A stretch of 64,000 nucleotides of DNA, taken from Hyphococcus sp. (GTDB lineage: Bacteria > Pseudomonadota > Alphaproteobacteria > Caulobacterales > Parvularculaceae). Positions 52,890 to 61,880 of this stretch are shown one piece after another; position 1 is the first letter of the stretch; the number at the start of each line of letters is the position of its first letter. The notes beneath the pieces are model-generated. The model saw only the letters and a program-made list of their open reading frames with translations, did not search any database and was not told the DNA's origin. The position numbers and the translations under genes were made by a program. The DNA lies in the NCBI GenBank assembly GCA_021776335.1, contig JAJFGB010000009.1, forward strand, positions 496,001 through 560,000, written 5' to 3'.

Positions 52890-55589
52890 ATGCCGGCACG
52901 GGTTTATCATAACTTTTCCAAAAAGATTTTAGCGGCGGTCGCGCTTTTCGCGCTGGCGGCATGCGGACAGTCTTCACCTTCCGGCGGATCTGCAACGCCT
53001 CCAGCCGGGAGTGGTTCAGGCGGCGGCGGGACGACGACACCGACAAGCCTCGCCGGACCCAGACCGGTTTTTGGCGCCCGAAATTATGTGTTGTTTGAAA
53101 GTGCGCCGGTGCGGCCTGTTCTGATAACAAATGGCGGGTCTTCGCTTGTTATCGCCAATATTCCGGACAACCGTATCGAAATTTTCGACATCGATCCGGG
53201 CGGCTTGACCCACCGCCATTCTGTTCCGGTTGGGATTGAACCTGTTGCTCTCGCCCAAACCAGTGATGGTTTGATTTGGGTCGTCAATCATATTTCGGAC
53301 AGTATCAGTGTCGTGGATATCTCTTTGAGCATACCGGAGGTTGTCCGCACCCTGTATGTCGGTGATGAACCCAGGGATATTGTCGTTGCCGGCAACGGAA
53401 AAGAACGGGTTTTTGTGACCACGGCGCACCGGGGGCAAAACAGTCCGGTCGACCCGGCGTTAACGACACCCGCTATTGGGCGCGCGGATATCTGGGTCTT
53501 CGACAGTGCAAATCTCGGGTCCTCCGTGGGAGGGTCCCCTGAAACGGTTTTGACTGTTTTTGGCGATACGCCTCGTCCGCTTGCGGTGAGTGCCGATCAA
53601 TCTACAGTTTACGCAGGGATTTTCCGGTCCGGAAACAAGACAACGGTCATTGGGCCATCAAATCTGAATAAAAGCCCGCCCACAACAGACATTAACGGCG
53701 TTGCGGCGCCCGATACCGGCGCCATTTTGAGGTTCAATGGATCAAGTTGGGTGGATGACGGCGGTCGCAATCTTAGTGTTGCAGTGCCGTTTTCCTTACC
53801 TGATTTTGATGTGTTCTCGATTGATGCGGATGCTGCATTACCAGTTGAGGTGGACCGCTGGTCGGGTGTGGGGACCACATTGATGAACATGGCGGTGCAA
53901 CCGCTAAGTGGCGATATTTTTGTCACCAATATCGAGGCGCGCAATCATATCCGCTTTGCGGGAGACGGAAGCAGAAGTACGACCGTAAACGGCCACCTGA
54001 CGGAAAACCGGGTGACCGTCATCAGCGCCGGTGGCGTTCAAACCCGCAATCTTAACAAACATCTGGATCGTGCGCAGACTGGCGGTTCGGCGTCCGACCG
54101 CGACCGAAGCCTCTCTATGCCCATGGAGCTGGCTTTCACCGCCGATGGTTTAACAGCCTATGTAACGGCATTCGGTTCGTCCAAAGTCGGCGTGTTTTCA
54201 TCCCTGGCGCTGAAGAATGACAGTTTCACACCGCAGGCATCCGATCATATCGATATCACTGGCGGCGGTCCTGCAGGCATTGTTCTCGATGAACCAAACA
54301 ACCGGGCCTATGTTTACACACGTTTCGATAATGGATTATCGACCATAAATTTGATTACCAATTCAGAGATCGACCACACTAGTTTGCCAAATCCGGAACC
54401 TTCTTTCGTCGTGGACGGCCGACCATTTCAATATGATGCTCGGCTGACCTCCGGAAACGGAAATGATTCCTGCGGCTCTTGCCATTTGTTCGGCGACAAT
54501 GATGCGCTTTCCTGGGATTTGGGTGAGCCTGAAGGCAGTGTCAAAAATAACCCCAATGCATTTATCAGTATTTCCCCTCCGGCTCTCCCGAACACGTTTC
54601 ATTCAATGAAAGGCCCCATGACAACCCAGTCCATGCGCGGCCTGACGGGGCACGGCCCTATGCATTGGCGCGGCGACCGGACGGGCCAAAACCGGGTAGG
54701 CGGCGAAACGCTGGAAGAAGCGGCATTTAAGGAATTTAATGAAGCGTTTGTCGCGCTCATGGGGCGGAGCGGGGAATTGTCCAATACAGAAATGCAGCAA
54801 TTTACTGACTTTGCCATGGCGCTCACCTATCCGCCTAATCCTATTCGGGCCCTGGACAACGGCCTCACTGGAGAAGAGCAACGGGGCTTTGCTCATTTTA
54901 ATCAGGGGCTTGTTCGAGTGCAGACAGGACAACGGGAGGTTTGCCGGACTTGCCATACGCTAAGTCCGGCTACCGGCATTTTTGGCAGCAGCGGTTTGTT
55001 GTCCGATAATAGTCAGCCTGGGGAACGTAATTTTAAGATACCGCACTTTCGCGACCAATATCAGAAAGTGGGCATGTTTGGCTTTGGTTTTCAAACGCCG
55101 CCGGAAAGAGGCCCGCAGGTCCGGGGGTTTGGCTATAATCATAACGGCGCGACGAGCGGCAACTTCGCCGTCGCCGACCTTGGTCTGGCGCCTAATGTAC
55201 TTGCGGAAATCAGAGCATTCCTGTTTGCGTTTCCAACGGAACAGGCGCCCATCGTTGGTCAGCAAGTGACGGTTAATACGACCAATATCAGCGCCGTGCG
55301 AAGCCGGATTGATTTACTGGTTGCAAGAGGGCTGGTGACCAATCCGACGCCGGAATGTGATCTCATTGTTAAAGGCGTGGTCGATGGCCGACCGGCGGGA
55401 TTCCTGATGGATCAAATCCAGAGATTTCAACCGGATTTAATGTCCGCTTCAGAAGTGACCCTGGATGATCTTCTGGCGATGCTCGGAACCCGCGCGTCCA
55501 ACCTGACCTTTACCTGTGTTCCATGGGGCTCAGGTCAGCGCATGGGCATTGATCGAGATGCAGATCTGATTTTGGACGGTGATGAATAG
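52890..55589 (+). CDS. Lipoprotein with YncE-like beta-propeller and two c-type haem motifs
   Basis: 899 residues. A lipobox LAAC at residue 23-26 (Cys26) and a Gly/Ser/Thr linker start the mature protein. Residues about 60-500 form a YVTN/YncE-type beta-propeller: LVIANIPDNRIEIFDIDPGG, IWVVNHISDSISVVDIS, and VYAGIFRSG-type blades. The last third is a di-haem cytochrome-c-peroxidase-like part with two CxxCH motifs: SCGSCHLFGD (about 529) and CRTCHTLSP (about 686), and a FKIPHFRDQYQKVGMFG stretch typical of such proteins. It is expected to sit in the outer membrane or periplasm and pass electrons. Partner and substrate unknown. Confidence 0.88.
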   Translation: MPARVYHNFSKKILAAVALFALAACGQSSPSGGSATPPAGSGSGGGGTTTPTSLAGPRPVFGARNYVLFESAPVRPVLITNGGSSLVIANIPDNRIEIFDIDPGGLTHRHSVPVGIEPVALAQTSDGLIWVVNHISDSISVVDISLSIPEVVRTLYVGDEPRDIVVAGNGKERVFVTTAHRGQNSPVDPALTTPAIGRADIWVFDSANLGSSVGGSPETVLTVFGDTPRPLAVSADQSTVYAGIFRSGNKTTVIGPSNLNKSPPTTDINGVAAPDTGAILRFNGSSWVDDGGRNLSVAVPFSLPDFDVFSIDADAALPVEVDRWSGVGTTLMNMAVQPLSGDIFVTNIEARNHIRFAGDGSRSTTVNGHLTENRVTVISAGGVQTRNLNKHLDRAQTGGSASDRDRSLSMPMELAFTADGLTAYVTAFGSSKVGVFSSLALKNDSFTPQASDHIDITGGGPAGIVLDEPNNRAYVYTRFDNGLSTINLITNSEIDHTSLPNPEPSFVVDGRPFQYDARLTSGNGNDSCGSCHLFGDNDALSWDLGEPEGSVKNNPNAFISISPPALPNTFHSMKGPMTTQSMRGLTGHGPMHWRGDRTGQNRVGGETLEEAAFKEFNEAFVALMGRSGELSNTEMQQFTDFAMALTYPPNPIRALDNGLTGEEQRGFAHFNQGLVRVQTGQREVCRTCHTLSPATGIFGSSGLLSDNSQPGERNFKIPHFRDQYQKVGMFGFGFQTPPERGPQVRGFGYNHNGATSGNFAVADLGLAPNVLAEIRAFLFAFPTEQAPIVGQQVTVNTTNISAVRSRIDLLVARGLVTNPTPECDLIVKGVVDGRPAGFLMDQIQRFQPDLMSASEVTLDDLLAMLGTRASNLTFTCVPWGSGQRMGIDRDADLILDGDE

Positions 55590-55957
55590 TCCCGCGACTA
55601 CGTGAAATCCAAAAATATCGAATCGCTGAAGATGCGGCCCTGAGTGAGACTGATGACCATCGGTGAACGGCAGGCAAAGAGAGGCCTGTCAGTCCGAAAG
55701 ACCATTCTTTGGTCCCGCGCGGCTCTCAAAAAATGCGTTTCTGAGCGTCCTCTCAACGCTTGAAAAGCTTTTTTTGCGGAAAATACACTCTGCAAAATAA
55801 TAATAACATTCAATAAAAACAGCCCTGTAGGGCGATCTTCAAACTAAATTCAAGACTTCTCCAAGAACCCATCACGGCGTCTGCAAGCCTCATGGCGGCG
55901 GCGTCGATACGGGTCACATCGTCGATTGGCGACACACAATAATTTTTGGAGAAAACC
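55590..55957. other. Intergenic region before the OsmC cluster
   Basis: 368 bp. No ORF with protein-like composition. Around 55750-55830 the DNA is AT-rich (AATAATAATAACATTCAATAA), probably the promoter region of the OsmC gene cluster. GAAAAGCTTTTTTT near 55760 could mark transcription ends of the preceding gene. No OhrR- or OxyR-like dyad was recognised. Confidence 0.4.
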
Positions 55958-56518
55958 ATGTCAGAACTACAAACAGCCGTTCAGAACGGCGTCAATGTCG
56001 AAGCTCTTTTGGGCGCCCGCAAAGATCTCGAAGCCATGCCTCAGGCGGCCGAGTTCACCTGGAAAGCTGCTTGCGAATGGATCAACGGCACGCACAGCAA
56101 AACCGAGATCAGCGGCTTTTTCGGCCTCGGCGAAGATCAGGCCCGGGAAAAGACCTTCGCGGTCGAAACCGATCACCCGGCCGTTTTTGCTTCTGAAGAT
56201 CACGCCCCGACACCGGTTGAGATTGTGCTTTCCGGTCTCGCTGGCTGCCTCACTGCCGGCATCGCGGCGGTCGCCCAGAACCGCGGCATCCAGCTGAACT
56301 CGGTCAAGGCGACGCTTGAAGGCGACATGAGCATCCTCGGCATTCTTGGCGCTGACCCGGCGATCCGCAACGGCTTCAACGCGATCCGCGTCAAATACAA
56401 TATCGATGCCGAAGCCAGCGACGAAGACATCAAAGCGCTGGTTGCTCAATCGCAAAAACGCTCTGCGGTTTTCGACATCATCACCAACCCAACCAACGTT
56501 TTCGTCACTGTCGAATAG
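55958..56518 (+). CDS. OsmC family protein (single-Cys type), first of two
   Basis: 186 residues from ATG 55958 (GGAG nine bases upstream; a TTG at 55946 is in frame). An N-terminal extension (VNVEALLGARKDLEAMPQAAEF) is followed by the family core CEWINGTHSKTEISGFFGLGED and PVEIVLSGLAGCLTAGIAAVAQ, where the Cys of the helix is present. The second Cys of classic OsmC/Ohr peroxidases is missing: the aligned stretch reads SQKRSAVFDIITNPT. So peroxidase chemistry with two cysteines is not expected. Codons are strongly C-ending, which suggests high expression. First gene of a four-gene set. Confidence 0.88.
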   Translation: MSELQTAVQNGVNVEALLGARKDLEAMPQAAEFTWKAACEWINGTHSKTEISGFFGLGEDQAREKTFAVETDHPAVFASEDHAPTPVEIVLSGLAGCLTAGIAAVAQNRGIQLNSVKATLEGDMSILGILGADPAIRNGFNAIRVKYNIDAEASDEDIKALVAQSQKRSAVFDIITNPTNVFVTVE

Positions 56519-56549
56519 AGGCCGGTGAAAAGCAAAAGGAGCGAATCCC

Positions 56550-57800
56550 ATGAGATGCACAACCACAATCATCATCGGCGCAGGACAAGCCGGATTGGCC
56601 ATGAGCCGTCATTTGGCGGCGTTGTCCGTGGAGCATGTCATTCTTGAACGCGGTCAGGTTGCTAATTCCTGGCGCAAGGAAAGATGGGATTCGCTTCGCT
56701 TGCTGACCCCGAACTGGCAAAGCCGGCTGCCCGGCTTTGCTTATACCGGATCTGATCCGGACGGTTATCGCACCATGCCGGAAACGATCGACTTCCTCAG
56801 CGACTATGCGACATCGTTCAATGCACCGGTAGAATGTGAAACAGAAGTTTTATCCGTCAGCCCGCATGTTGACGGTTACATCGTCAAAACCAGCGAGGGC
56901 GACTGGCGTTGCCGCAGCGTCGTGCTTGCATCGGGCGCCTGCAACATCGCAAATGTGCCGCATGCCGCGGAAGCGATGCCCAAAGGCGTCACTTCAGTAA
57001 CACCCATGCAATACCGTAATCCGGCAATGCTGGAAGAGGGCGGCGTGCTGGTTGTCGGCGGATCGGCGACCGGCGTGCAACTCGCCAGTGAAATACAGCG
57101 CGCAGGCCGCCAAGTCACTTTGGCGACCGGTGAACATATAAGAACGCCGCGCAGCTATCGTGGCAAGGACATAAAGTGGTGGATGGATGTCACGGGCGCC
57201 CTCGATCTCGGGATCGATGACGTAGATGACGTCACCCGCGTGCGCCATGTGCCGTCGATGCAGCTGATCGGCAGCCCGGCCCACGAAACGATCAGTTTGA
57301 ATAGCCTGCAGGCCGAAGGCGTCACTGTCGCCGGCAGGCTGATGGGCTTTGCCAATGCCGCCGCGCAGTTTTCCGGGTCGCTTGCTAATGTCTGTGCTCT
57401 TGCTGACCTCAAAATGAACCGATTGCTGCAGGCGATTGATGAGTGGATCGCGATCAAGCACATGGAGGTCGACGTTGAAGCGTCTTATCGCTTGATGCCG
57501 ACCAGGGTGCCTGAAACGCCGCTTCTTAATCTTGATCTGGCCGACGCCAATATCAAAACCGTGATTTGGGCGACAGGTTACCGGCCCGATTATTCCTGGC
57601 TGGACGTTCCCGTGCTCGATGGCAGGGGCAGGCTGCAGCATCAGGGCGGCGTTGTCGATGCGCCGGGTCTTTATGCGATGGGCTTGCCGTTCATGCGCCG
57701 CCGAAAATCAACTTTGATTGATGGTGTTGGCGATGATGCGCACGACCTTTCGGCTCATCTTATGAATTTCCTCGACGGCGCTGCTGCCAAAGCTGCGTGA
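56550..57800 (+). CDS. FAD/NAD(P)-dependent flavin monooxygenase (CzcO-like)
   Basis: 416 residues. The FAD-binding motif IIIGAGQAGLAMSRHLA begins at residue 6, followed by ERGQVANSWRKERWDSLRLLTP, typical of flavin-containing monooxygenases. The NAD(P)-binding fold is at VLVVGGSATGVQLASEIQRAG (about 168-188), and WATGYRPDYSW (about 345) is the usual late motif. The substrate is unknown; family members oxidise sulfur or nitrogen compounds or ketones. ATG at 56550 has AAGGAGCG upstream. It lies between two OsmC genes in the same direction, 31 bp after the first and 42 bp before the second. Confidence 0.88.
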   Translation: MRCTTTIIIGAGQAGLAMSRHLAALSVEHVILERGQVANSWRKERWDSLRLLTPNWQSRLPGFAYTGSDPDGYRTMPETIDFLSDYATSFNAPVECETEVLSVSPHVDGYIVKTSEGDWRCRSVVLASGACNIANVPHAAEAMPKGVTSVTPMQYRNPAMLEEGGVLVVGGSATGVQLASEIQRAGRQVTLATGEHIRTPRSYRGKDIKWWMDVTGALDLGIDDVDDVTRVRHVPSMQLIGSPAHETISLNSLQAEGVTVAGRLMGFANAAAQFSGSLANVCALADLKMNRLLQAIDEWIAIKHMEVDVEASYRLMPTRVPETPLLNLDLADANIKTVIWATGYRPDYSWLDVPVLDGRGRLQHQGGVVDAPGLYAMGLPFMRRRKSTLIDGVGDDAHDLSAHLMNFLDGAAAKAA

Positions 57801-57842
57801 GGCGAATTCTCTTTTAACAAACTAAAAACAAGGATCAAAAAA

Positions 57843-58394
57843 ATGCAAACGCTTGAATTTACAAGAGACGCGCTCGCCCGCTCGACCAAAGCGGTGACTA
57901 TGCGCCCGGCGATAGGTCAATATACCCACACAAATTCGGCAGTGATCGAAAACGGTACGCTGTGTCATGTTCGCGAAAAGCATCTCGATATGGTCGTCGA
58001 TGTGCCGCCCTCAATTGGCGGCGGCGGGGCCGGCCCGACGCCCGGTGCGCTCGTGCGGAGTGCGTTGACATCGTGCATTGCGATCGGCGTCAAGCTCTGG
58101 GCGGCGCGTGCTGATATAAAAATAGATTATGTCGATGTGCAGCTAGAGGCGGACGTTGATGCACGCGGTGAAATGGGTGTTGATGATAAAATCGCGCCCG
58201 GCTTTCTCGATACGCGGCTGACAATTTGCGTGCGCACCAATGCGCCTCGGGAAGACATCGAAGATGTGATCGCGCGGTCTCTAAAATACAGCCCGCTCTT
58301 CGATATTTATTCAAATGAACAGAAAATCCACATGAATCTTGAAATCGCAAATGCCGATCAATTTATTGCAGAAGGTACCGTTAGCTATGCGTAG
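57843..58394 (+). CDS. OsmC family protein (single-Cys type), second of two
   Basis: 183 residues; AAGGA upstream of ATG 57843. After a leader (LEFTRDALARSTKAV) there is a shorter OsmC core: GPTPGALVRSALTSCIAIGVKLW, with the helix Cys kept, and YSPLFDIYSNEQKIHMNLE where the second Cys position is Ser. It is clearly distant from the first OsmC gene and differs in its surface loop (IGGGGAGPTPGA). Its stop is inside the start of the next gene. A role in organic-peroxide or thiol-adduct chemistry together with the flavoprotein is possible but unproven. Confidence 0.88.
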   Translation: MQTLEFTRDALARSTKAVTMRPAIGQYTHTNSAVIENGTLCHVREKHLDMVVDVPPSIGGGGAGPTPGALVRSALTSCIAIGVKLWAARADIKIDYVDVQLEADVDARGEMGVDDKIAPGFLDTRLTICVRTNAPREDIEDVIARSLKYSPLFDIYSNEQKIHMNLEIANADQFIAEGTVSYA

Positions 58395-59211
58395 TCAATT
58401 ACAACGCCGCATCCAGCGATATGGATGGGATAAAGCCGTAGACGATTACGAAGCGGGATGGAAAGCCAGTCTGGCGCTGGTGCAGTCGCGCCTGTTGAAA
58501 ACCGCCGAGGCAAAGAAAGGCGAAGACGTGCTTGATCTCGCCTGCGGCACCGGCCTTGTCAGTTTTCCGCTGGCGCAGGCGATCGGTCCTGAGGGGCGTC
58601 TGGTAGCAACCGACATTTCGGAAAAAATGGTCGAGGAGCTTGAAGCGGTCGCCCATGCAATTCGTGCCACGAATATTGAAGCGACCCGTGCTGACGGTGA
58701 AATGCTCGATATGTTTGACGATCAACGTTTTGATCTTGTTACCTGCGCCTTGGGGCTCATGTATTTCCCGGAGCCGATGAATACATTCAGGCAATCGCTT
58801 CGGGTTTTAAAACCAGGCGGCAGAGCAGTATTTGCGGTCTGGGGTGCAAGGAAAAATTGCGGTTGGGCTGATATTTTCCCGATCGTTGATGCACGGGTGC
58901 AATCGGAAGTCTGCCCGATGTTTTTTCGTATGGGGACCGGCAGCGTCATGGCGAATGAACTGAAAGAAGCAGGCTTTACCGACATAAAGGAAGAGCGCAT
59001 TTCAACAGTGCTGCCCTTTGCTAATGACGAAAATGCGATTACCGCCGCTTTCACTGGCGGGCCGGTGGCGCTTGCCTATGGCCGCTTTGATGAGGCAACG
59101 CGTGCGGAGGCAAAACAGGAATATCTTGCATCTATTGCGCCTTACAAAAATTCCAATGGGTATGAAATACCCGGCGAGTTTGTGGTGTGCAGTGCCAGGA
59201 AGGCTGAATAG
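58387..59211 (+). CDS. SAM-dependent methyltransferase (UbiE/ArsM-like class I)
   Basis: 274 residues from the ATG at 58387, which overlaps the OsmC stop; an upstream in-frame ATG at 58339 would lie inside the OsmC gene. Motif I LDLACGTGLVSFPLAQ (about 53-68), motif II/III VATDISEKMVEEL (about 78-90), DLVTCALGLMYFPEPM and LKPGGRAVFAVWG (post-II). This is the ubiquinone/menaquinone-type methyltransferase fold, substrate unknown. Coupled translation with the second OsmC suggests they act in one pathway. The final third (EMIERIS-like, KEERISTVLPF) is not diagnostic. Confidence 0.88.
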   Translation: MRSQLQRRIQRYGWDKAVDDYEAGWKASLALVQSRLLKTAEAKKGEDVLDLACGTGLVSFPLAQAIGPEGRLVATDISEKMVEELEAVAHAIRATNIEATRADGEMLDMFDDQRFDLVTCALGLMYFPEPMNTFRQSLRVLKPGGRAVFAVWGARKNCGWADIFPIVDARVQSEVCPMFFRMGTGSVMANELKEAGFTDIKEERISTVLPFANDENAITAAFTGGPVALAYGRFDEATRAEAKQEYLASIAPYKNSNGYEIPGEFVVCSARKAE

Positions 59212-59223
59212 ATCTTCGAAGAA

Positions 59224-59267
59224 TGGCGCCGCTTTAGAGCGCCAACACAGAGCGCCGCGAAAGGCGC
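59224..59267. repeat. Two small hairpins between convergent genes
   Basis: TGGCGC-cgctttaga-GCGCCA (59224-59244) and GCGCC-gcgaaa-GGCGC (59252-59267) lie in the 85-bp gap between the methyltransferase and the regulator gene. They could help end transcripts from either side; no T-run follows. Confidence 0.35.
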
Positions 59268-59296
59268 CGAATGACTTGCCCGGCCTTGATTGAGCT

Positions 59297-61579
59297 TCAG
59301 GGCGTAACCCAACCGTCATCGGGATCAGCTAATTGGGTCTCGATGGCGGCGCGGTGGCGGGCGGCGTTTGCTTCGAGGCGTGCGGCGCGGGTTTGAAAAT
59401 CTGCCGTTTCACGAACGGGATCGAACAAAGGCTCGAACACTATTTCCGGCCAGACATGACCGGCCTCGATCAGTGCGTCGAGCCATAAAAGCGCTGCCGT
59501 TTCCCTGCCGTTTAACATCTGCCACAGAGCGCCTGCATATAGGCTATCGCGCAGGCGAAAATCCGCCGGCGCCTTGTCATCAAACCGCGCGCCAAGTTTT
59601 GCGCGGAATGTCTCTGCCGCAGGATCGTTGTTTTCGCTCAATATGTCTGTGTAATAGATGTCAAAGGTTTGGTCGCGCGCTGCGATCTGCGCATCAGGCG
59701 ATAGTAGATTGCGCCTGACAATATCATTTTTGATCAGCGCAAAGGCTGCGCCTCGCATTCCCGCCCAGCGCAAGATCGCGACTTCTTCCAGTACATAGTC
59801 GCCGTGCACCAGTTCGGCGGCGCGGGGATTGTCGCCATCGCGCAATGCAGCGAGCGCTTTTAGATACGCGTCGGTATAAGGGGCGGCGAGATCATCGCGG
59901 CCAATGTGATGATAAAGAATACCGAGTTGCTGACGACTACCGCCGTTTAGTCCTTCATTATCTTTAAACAGGCGATGGGCAGCGGCGTAATCGCCGCTTT
60001 CCCGTGAAGCGCCGCCCATAATGCGCCGGGCAAAAACGCTTGTCGCGTTAAGGCGCATGTTTAATTCGCCCAATGCCACCATGGCGTCGAGATCATCCTT
60101 GTCCCAATAGACGCGAAACAAATTCGCATAAATAACCGCGGAGAGGGGATCAAGCCGGCGCGCCGTCTCAAACGACGCCTTGGCGTCGTCAAGCAGCAAC
60201 AGATTGCTTTGCGCCAGGCCCAAAAATCGGTGGGCGTCAGCGAAATTCGGATTGGCGGCGATGGCGCGCGTAAAATAGTCAATCGAGCCAATTTCATCAT
60301 GTTCAAACACCGTTAGGGCCCGGCCTTTCGCCGCGAGTGTTTCCGGCGCATCGGGCGCGAGCACCAGTGCCCGCTCCGCATGGGGCGCCGCCAGCGCTCC
60401 AGCTTCGTCATTCGTTAGTCCGGCATAAGAAAAGGCGAGCACATAGGCTTCAACCAGCGCCGACTGCGCCGGTGCAAAGTTCGGATCGAGTTCCGCAGCG
60501 CGATTGAGTGCGGTAATCCCTTCATTGATGGACGTTTCAGTGCGCGTTGCAATCAACCCGCGCCCGCGCAAATAAGCGTCATAGGCTTCCGTCGATGCCG
60601 TTTGCAGTGCGCTATTCGCAACGGGAAAGTCAATGCGGCCCTGGAGTTCGGCAACGATGGCGCGCGAGATTTCGTCTTGTACTGCAAAGAGGTTCTCCGC
60701 GGTTAGCGCACGGTCATAGGTTTGCGACCACACATGCTGATCACTTCGTGCATCAATCAACTGCGCTGTGATGCGCAAGGTCTCGCCGGCTTTGCGTACG
60801 CTGCCTTCGAGGATGTGGCTGACACTAAGGGCTTCAGCGATTTCGCCGGTGCTGGCGCCGCGCCCCTTAAACGCGAATGAAGATGTGCGCGACGTGACGC
60901 GCAATCCTTCGACCTGCGCCAATACGTTTAAAAGCTCTTCAGCGATGCCGTCGGCAAAATATTCCTGATCGCCGGCTTGCGAGAAATCATCAAACGGCAA
61001 CACCGCAATTGATGCAGGTTCGGAGTTTTCAATCGCACTTGATTGCGCATCAGCACCATCGCTTTGGACGCTTGCGGTGGTTTGCGTTTCCGCATCGCCC
61101 GCTGGAGTGCGCATATTCCAGACAAAGAGCGCAATTAAAGCGATGGCAGCAGCGATGAGGCCAAGCATCGCCGGTTTTGGAAGCTTTTGCGTTGGCGGCG
61201 CATCTGCCGCTATCGCTGTTGTTGTCTCCGAGACGTCTGCCGGTTGTGGGCTTGCGTCCGTATTCGGGGTTTCCGTTTTGACCAAAGCAATAAACCGAAA
61301 TCCGGTTCCATGGGTTGTCTTTATATATTGCTGGGTGCGGCCGTCATCGCCCAGCGCCTTGCGCGCCGATTTTATGCGGCTGGAGACAACCGAATCCGAA
61401 ACGAAGCGACCATCCCAGATAGCCTCGATCAGTTCATCTTTGGAAACAACGCGCTCGCGTTGCTCAATAAGGTGGATCAGCAAGGCGAAAACCTGGGGCT
61501 CAACCGCAACGAGGCCGCCATCCCGCCGCAGCTCATGTTTTTTGACATCGAGAACGAAGTTTTCGAATAGGTACTGCAT
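59297..61579 (-). CDS. Membrane-bound wHTH (CadC-like) regulator with TPR sensor domain
   Basis: 760 residues. The N-terminal OmpR-type winged helix (about 1-95) contains KHELRRDGGLVAVEPQVFALL, KDELIEAIWDGRFVSDSVVSSRIKSARKAL and YIKTTHGTGFRFIA. A disordered linker and one membrane helix (MLGLIAAAIALIALFVWNM, about 138-156) follow, so the wHTH is cytoplasmic and the rest periplasmic. The sensor part begins with SIAVLPFDDFSQAGDQEYFADGIAEEL (TolB/FlgO-like) and continues as TPR repeats (NPNFADAHRFLGLAQSN, LDPLSAVIYANLFRVYWDKDD). It is of the adenylate-cyclase-like/TPR CadC-type regulators. It is next to a TonB receptor gene, a likely target. Confidence 0.9.
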   Translation of the reverse strand: MQYLFENFVLDVKKHELRRDGGLVAVEPQVFALLIHLIEQRERVVSKDELIEAIWDGRFVSDSVVSSRIKSARKALGDDGRTQQYIKTTHGTGFRFIALVKTETPNTDASPQPADVSETTTAIAADAPPTQKLPKPAMLGLIAAAIALIALFVWNMRTPAGDAETQTTASVQSDGADAQSSAIENSEPASIAVLPFDDFSQAGDQEYFADGIAEELLNVLAQVEGLRVTSRTSSFAFKGRGASTGEIAEALSVSHILEGSVRKAGETLRITAQLIDARSDQHVWSQTYDRALTAENLFAVQDEISRAIVAELQGRIDFPVANSALQTASTEAYDAYLRGRGLIATRTETSINEGITALNRAAELDPNFAPAQSALVEAYVLAFSYAGLTNDEAGALAAPHAERALVLAPDAPETLAAKGRALTVFEHDEIGSIDYFTRAIAANPNFADAHRFLGLAQSNLLLLDDAKASFETARRLDPLSAVIYANLFRVYWDKDDLDAMVALGELNMRLNATSVFARRIMGGASRESGDYAAAHRLFKDNEGLNGGSRQQLGILYHHIGRDDLAAPYTDAYLKALAALRDGDNPRAAELVHGDYVLEEVAILRWAGMRGAAFALIKNDIVRRNLLSPDAQIAARDQTFDIYYTDILSENNDPAAETFRAKLGARFDDKAPADFRLRDSLYAGALWQMLNGRETAALLWLDALIEAGHVWPEIVFEPLFDPVRETADFQTRAARLEANAARHRAAIETQLADPDDGWVTP

Positions 61580-61726
61580 CGGTGCCTTTTACCCATGAAT
61601 CGAAAAAAAGACGATGGGTAAACCATCCGCCAGCCCGCGTCAGTTGGCCCGCAGGCGAAGACTAAGCGCCATGGCGGATCTATTCCATTATAGGCAGGCA
61701 TTGCGGCAGCCTCAGCCCCGTTCAAC
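61580..61726. other. Gap between TonB receptor and regulator genes
   Basis: With the structures to 61880 this is a 301-bp gap. The first part (61580-61726) should hold the promoter of the regulator gene on the minus strand; nothing else was recognised. The second part holds the terminator and hairpins listed separately. Confidence 0.4.
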
Positions 61727-61754
61727 AAAAAACGGCGGGCCGAGGCCCGCCGTT
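61727..61754 (-). terminator. Rho-independent terminator of the TonB receptor gene
   Basis: On the minus strand AACGGCGGGC-ctcg-GCCCGCCGTT, a perfect 10-bp stem, is followed by TTTTTG. It lies 130 bp after the receptor gene's stop codon, with strong hairpins in between. Confidence 0.85.
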
Positions 61755-61780
61755 TCCCATAGTCGTATCGGTTTATCACC

Positions 61781-61874
61781 TATAACAAAATGCGCTAAAT
61801 GTCAGCCAGGCATTTTGTTATAGTTCTTGTTGGTCGCGCCATTTAGCGCGAAAACCGGTTCCCACTTTTCGCGC
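61781..61874. repeat. Chain of overlapping inverted repeats downstream of the TonB receptor gene
   Basis: Three interleaved perfect pairs. A: TATAACAAAATG (61781-61792) with CATTTTGTTATA (61811-61822). B: GCGCTAAAT (61792-61800) with ATTTAGCGC (61841-61849). C: GCGCGAAAA (61846-61854) with TTTTCGCGC (61866-61874), around a CCGGTTCCCAC loop. A and B cross (A-B-A'-B'), so they are alternatives or a pseudoknot. The C element (AAAACCGGTTCCCACTTTT core) is a short palindrome found repeatedly in alphaproteobacterial genomes. Confidence 0.85.
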
Positions 61875-61880
61875 GGCGCT

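Noticed and set aside
55598-55813. Minus-strand ORF of 71 codons before the OsmC cluster
   Set aside because: No ribosome site and no protein-like pattern; it covers the AT-rich promoter-like stretch.
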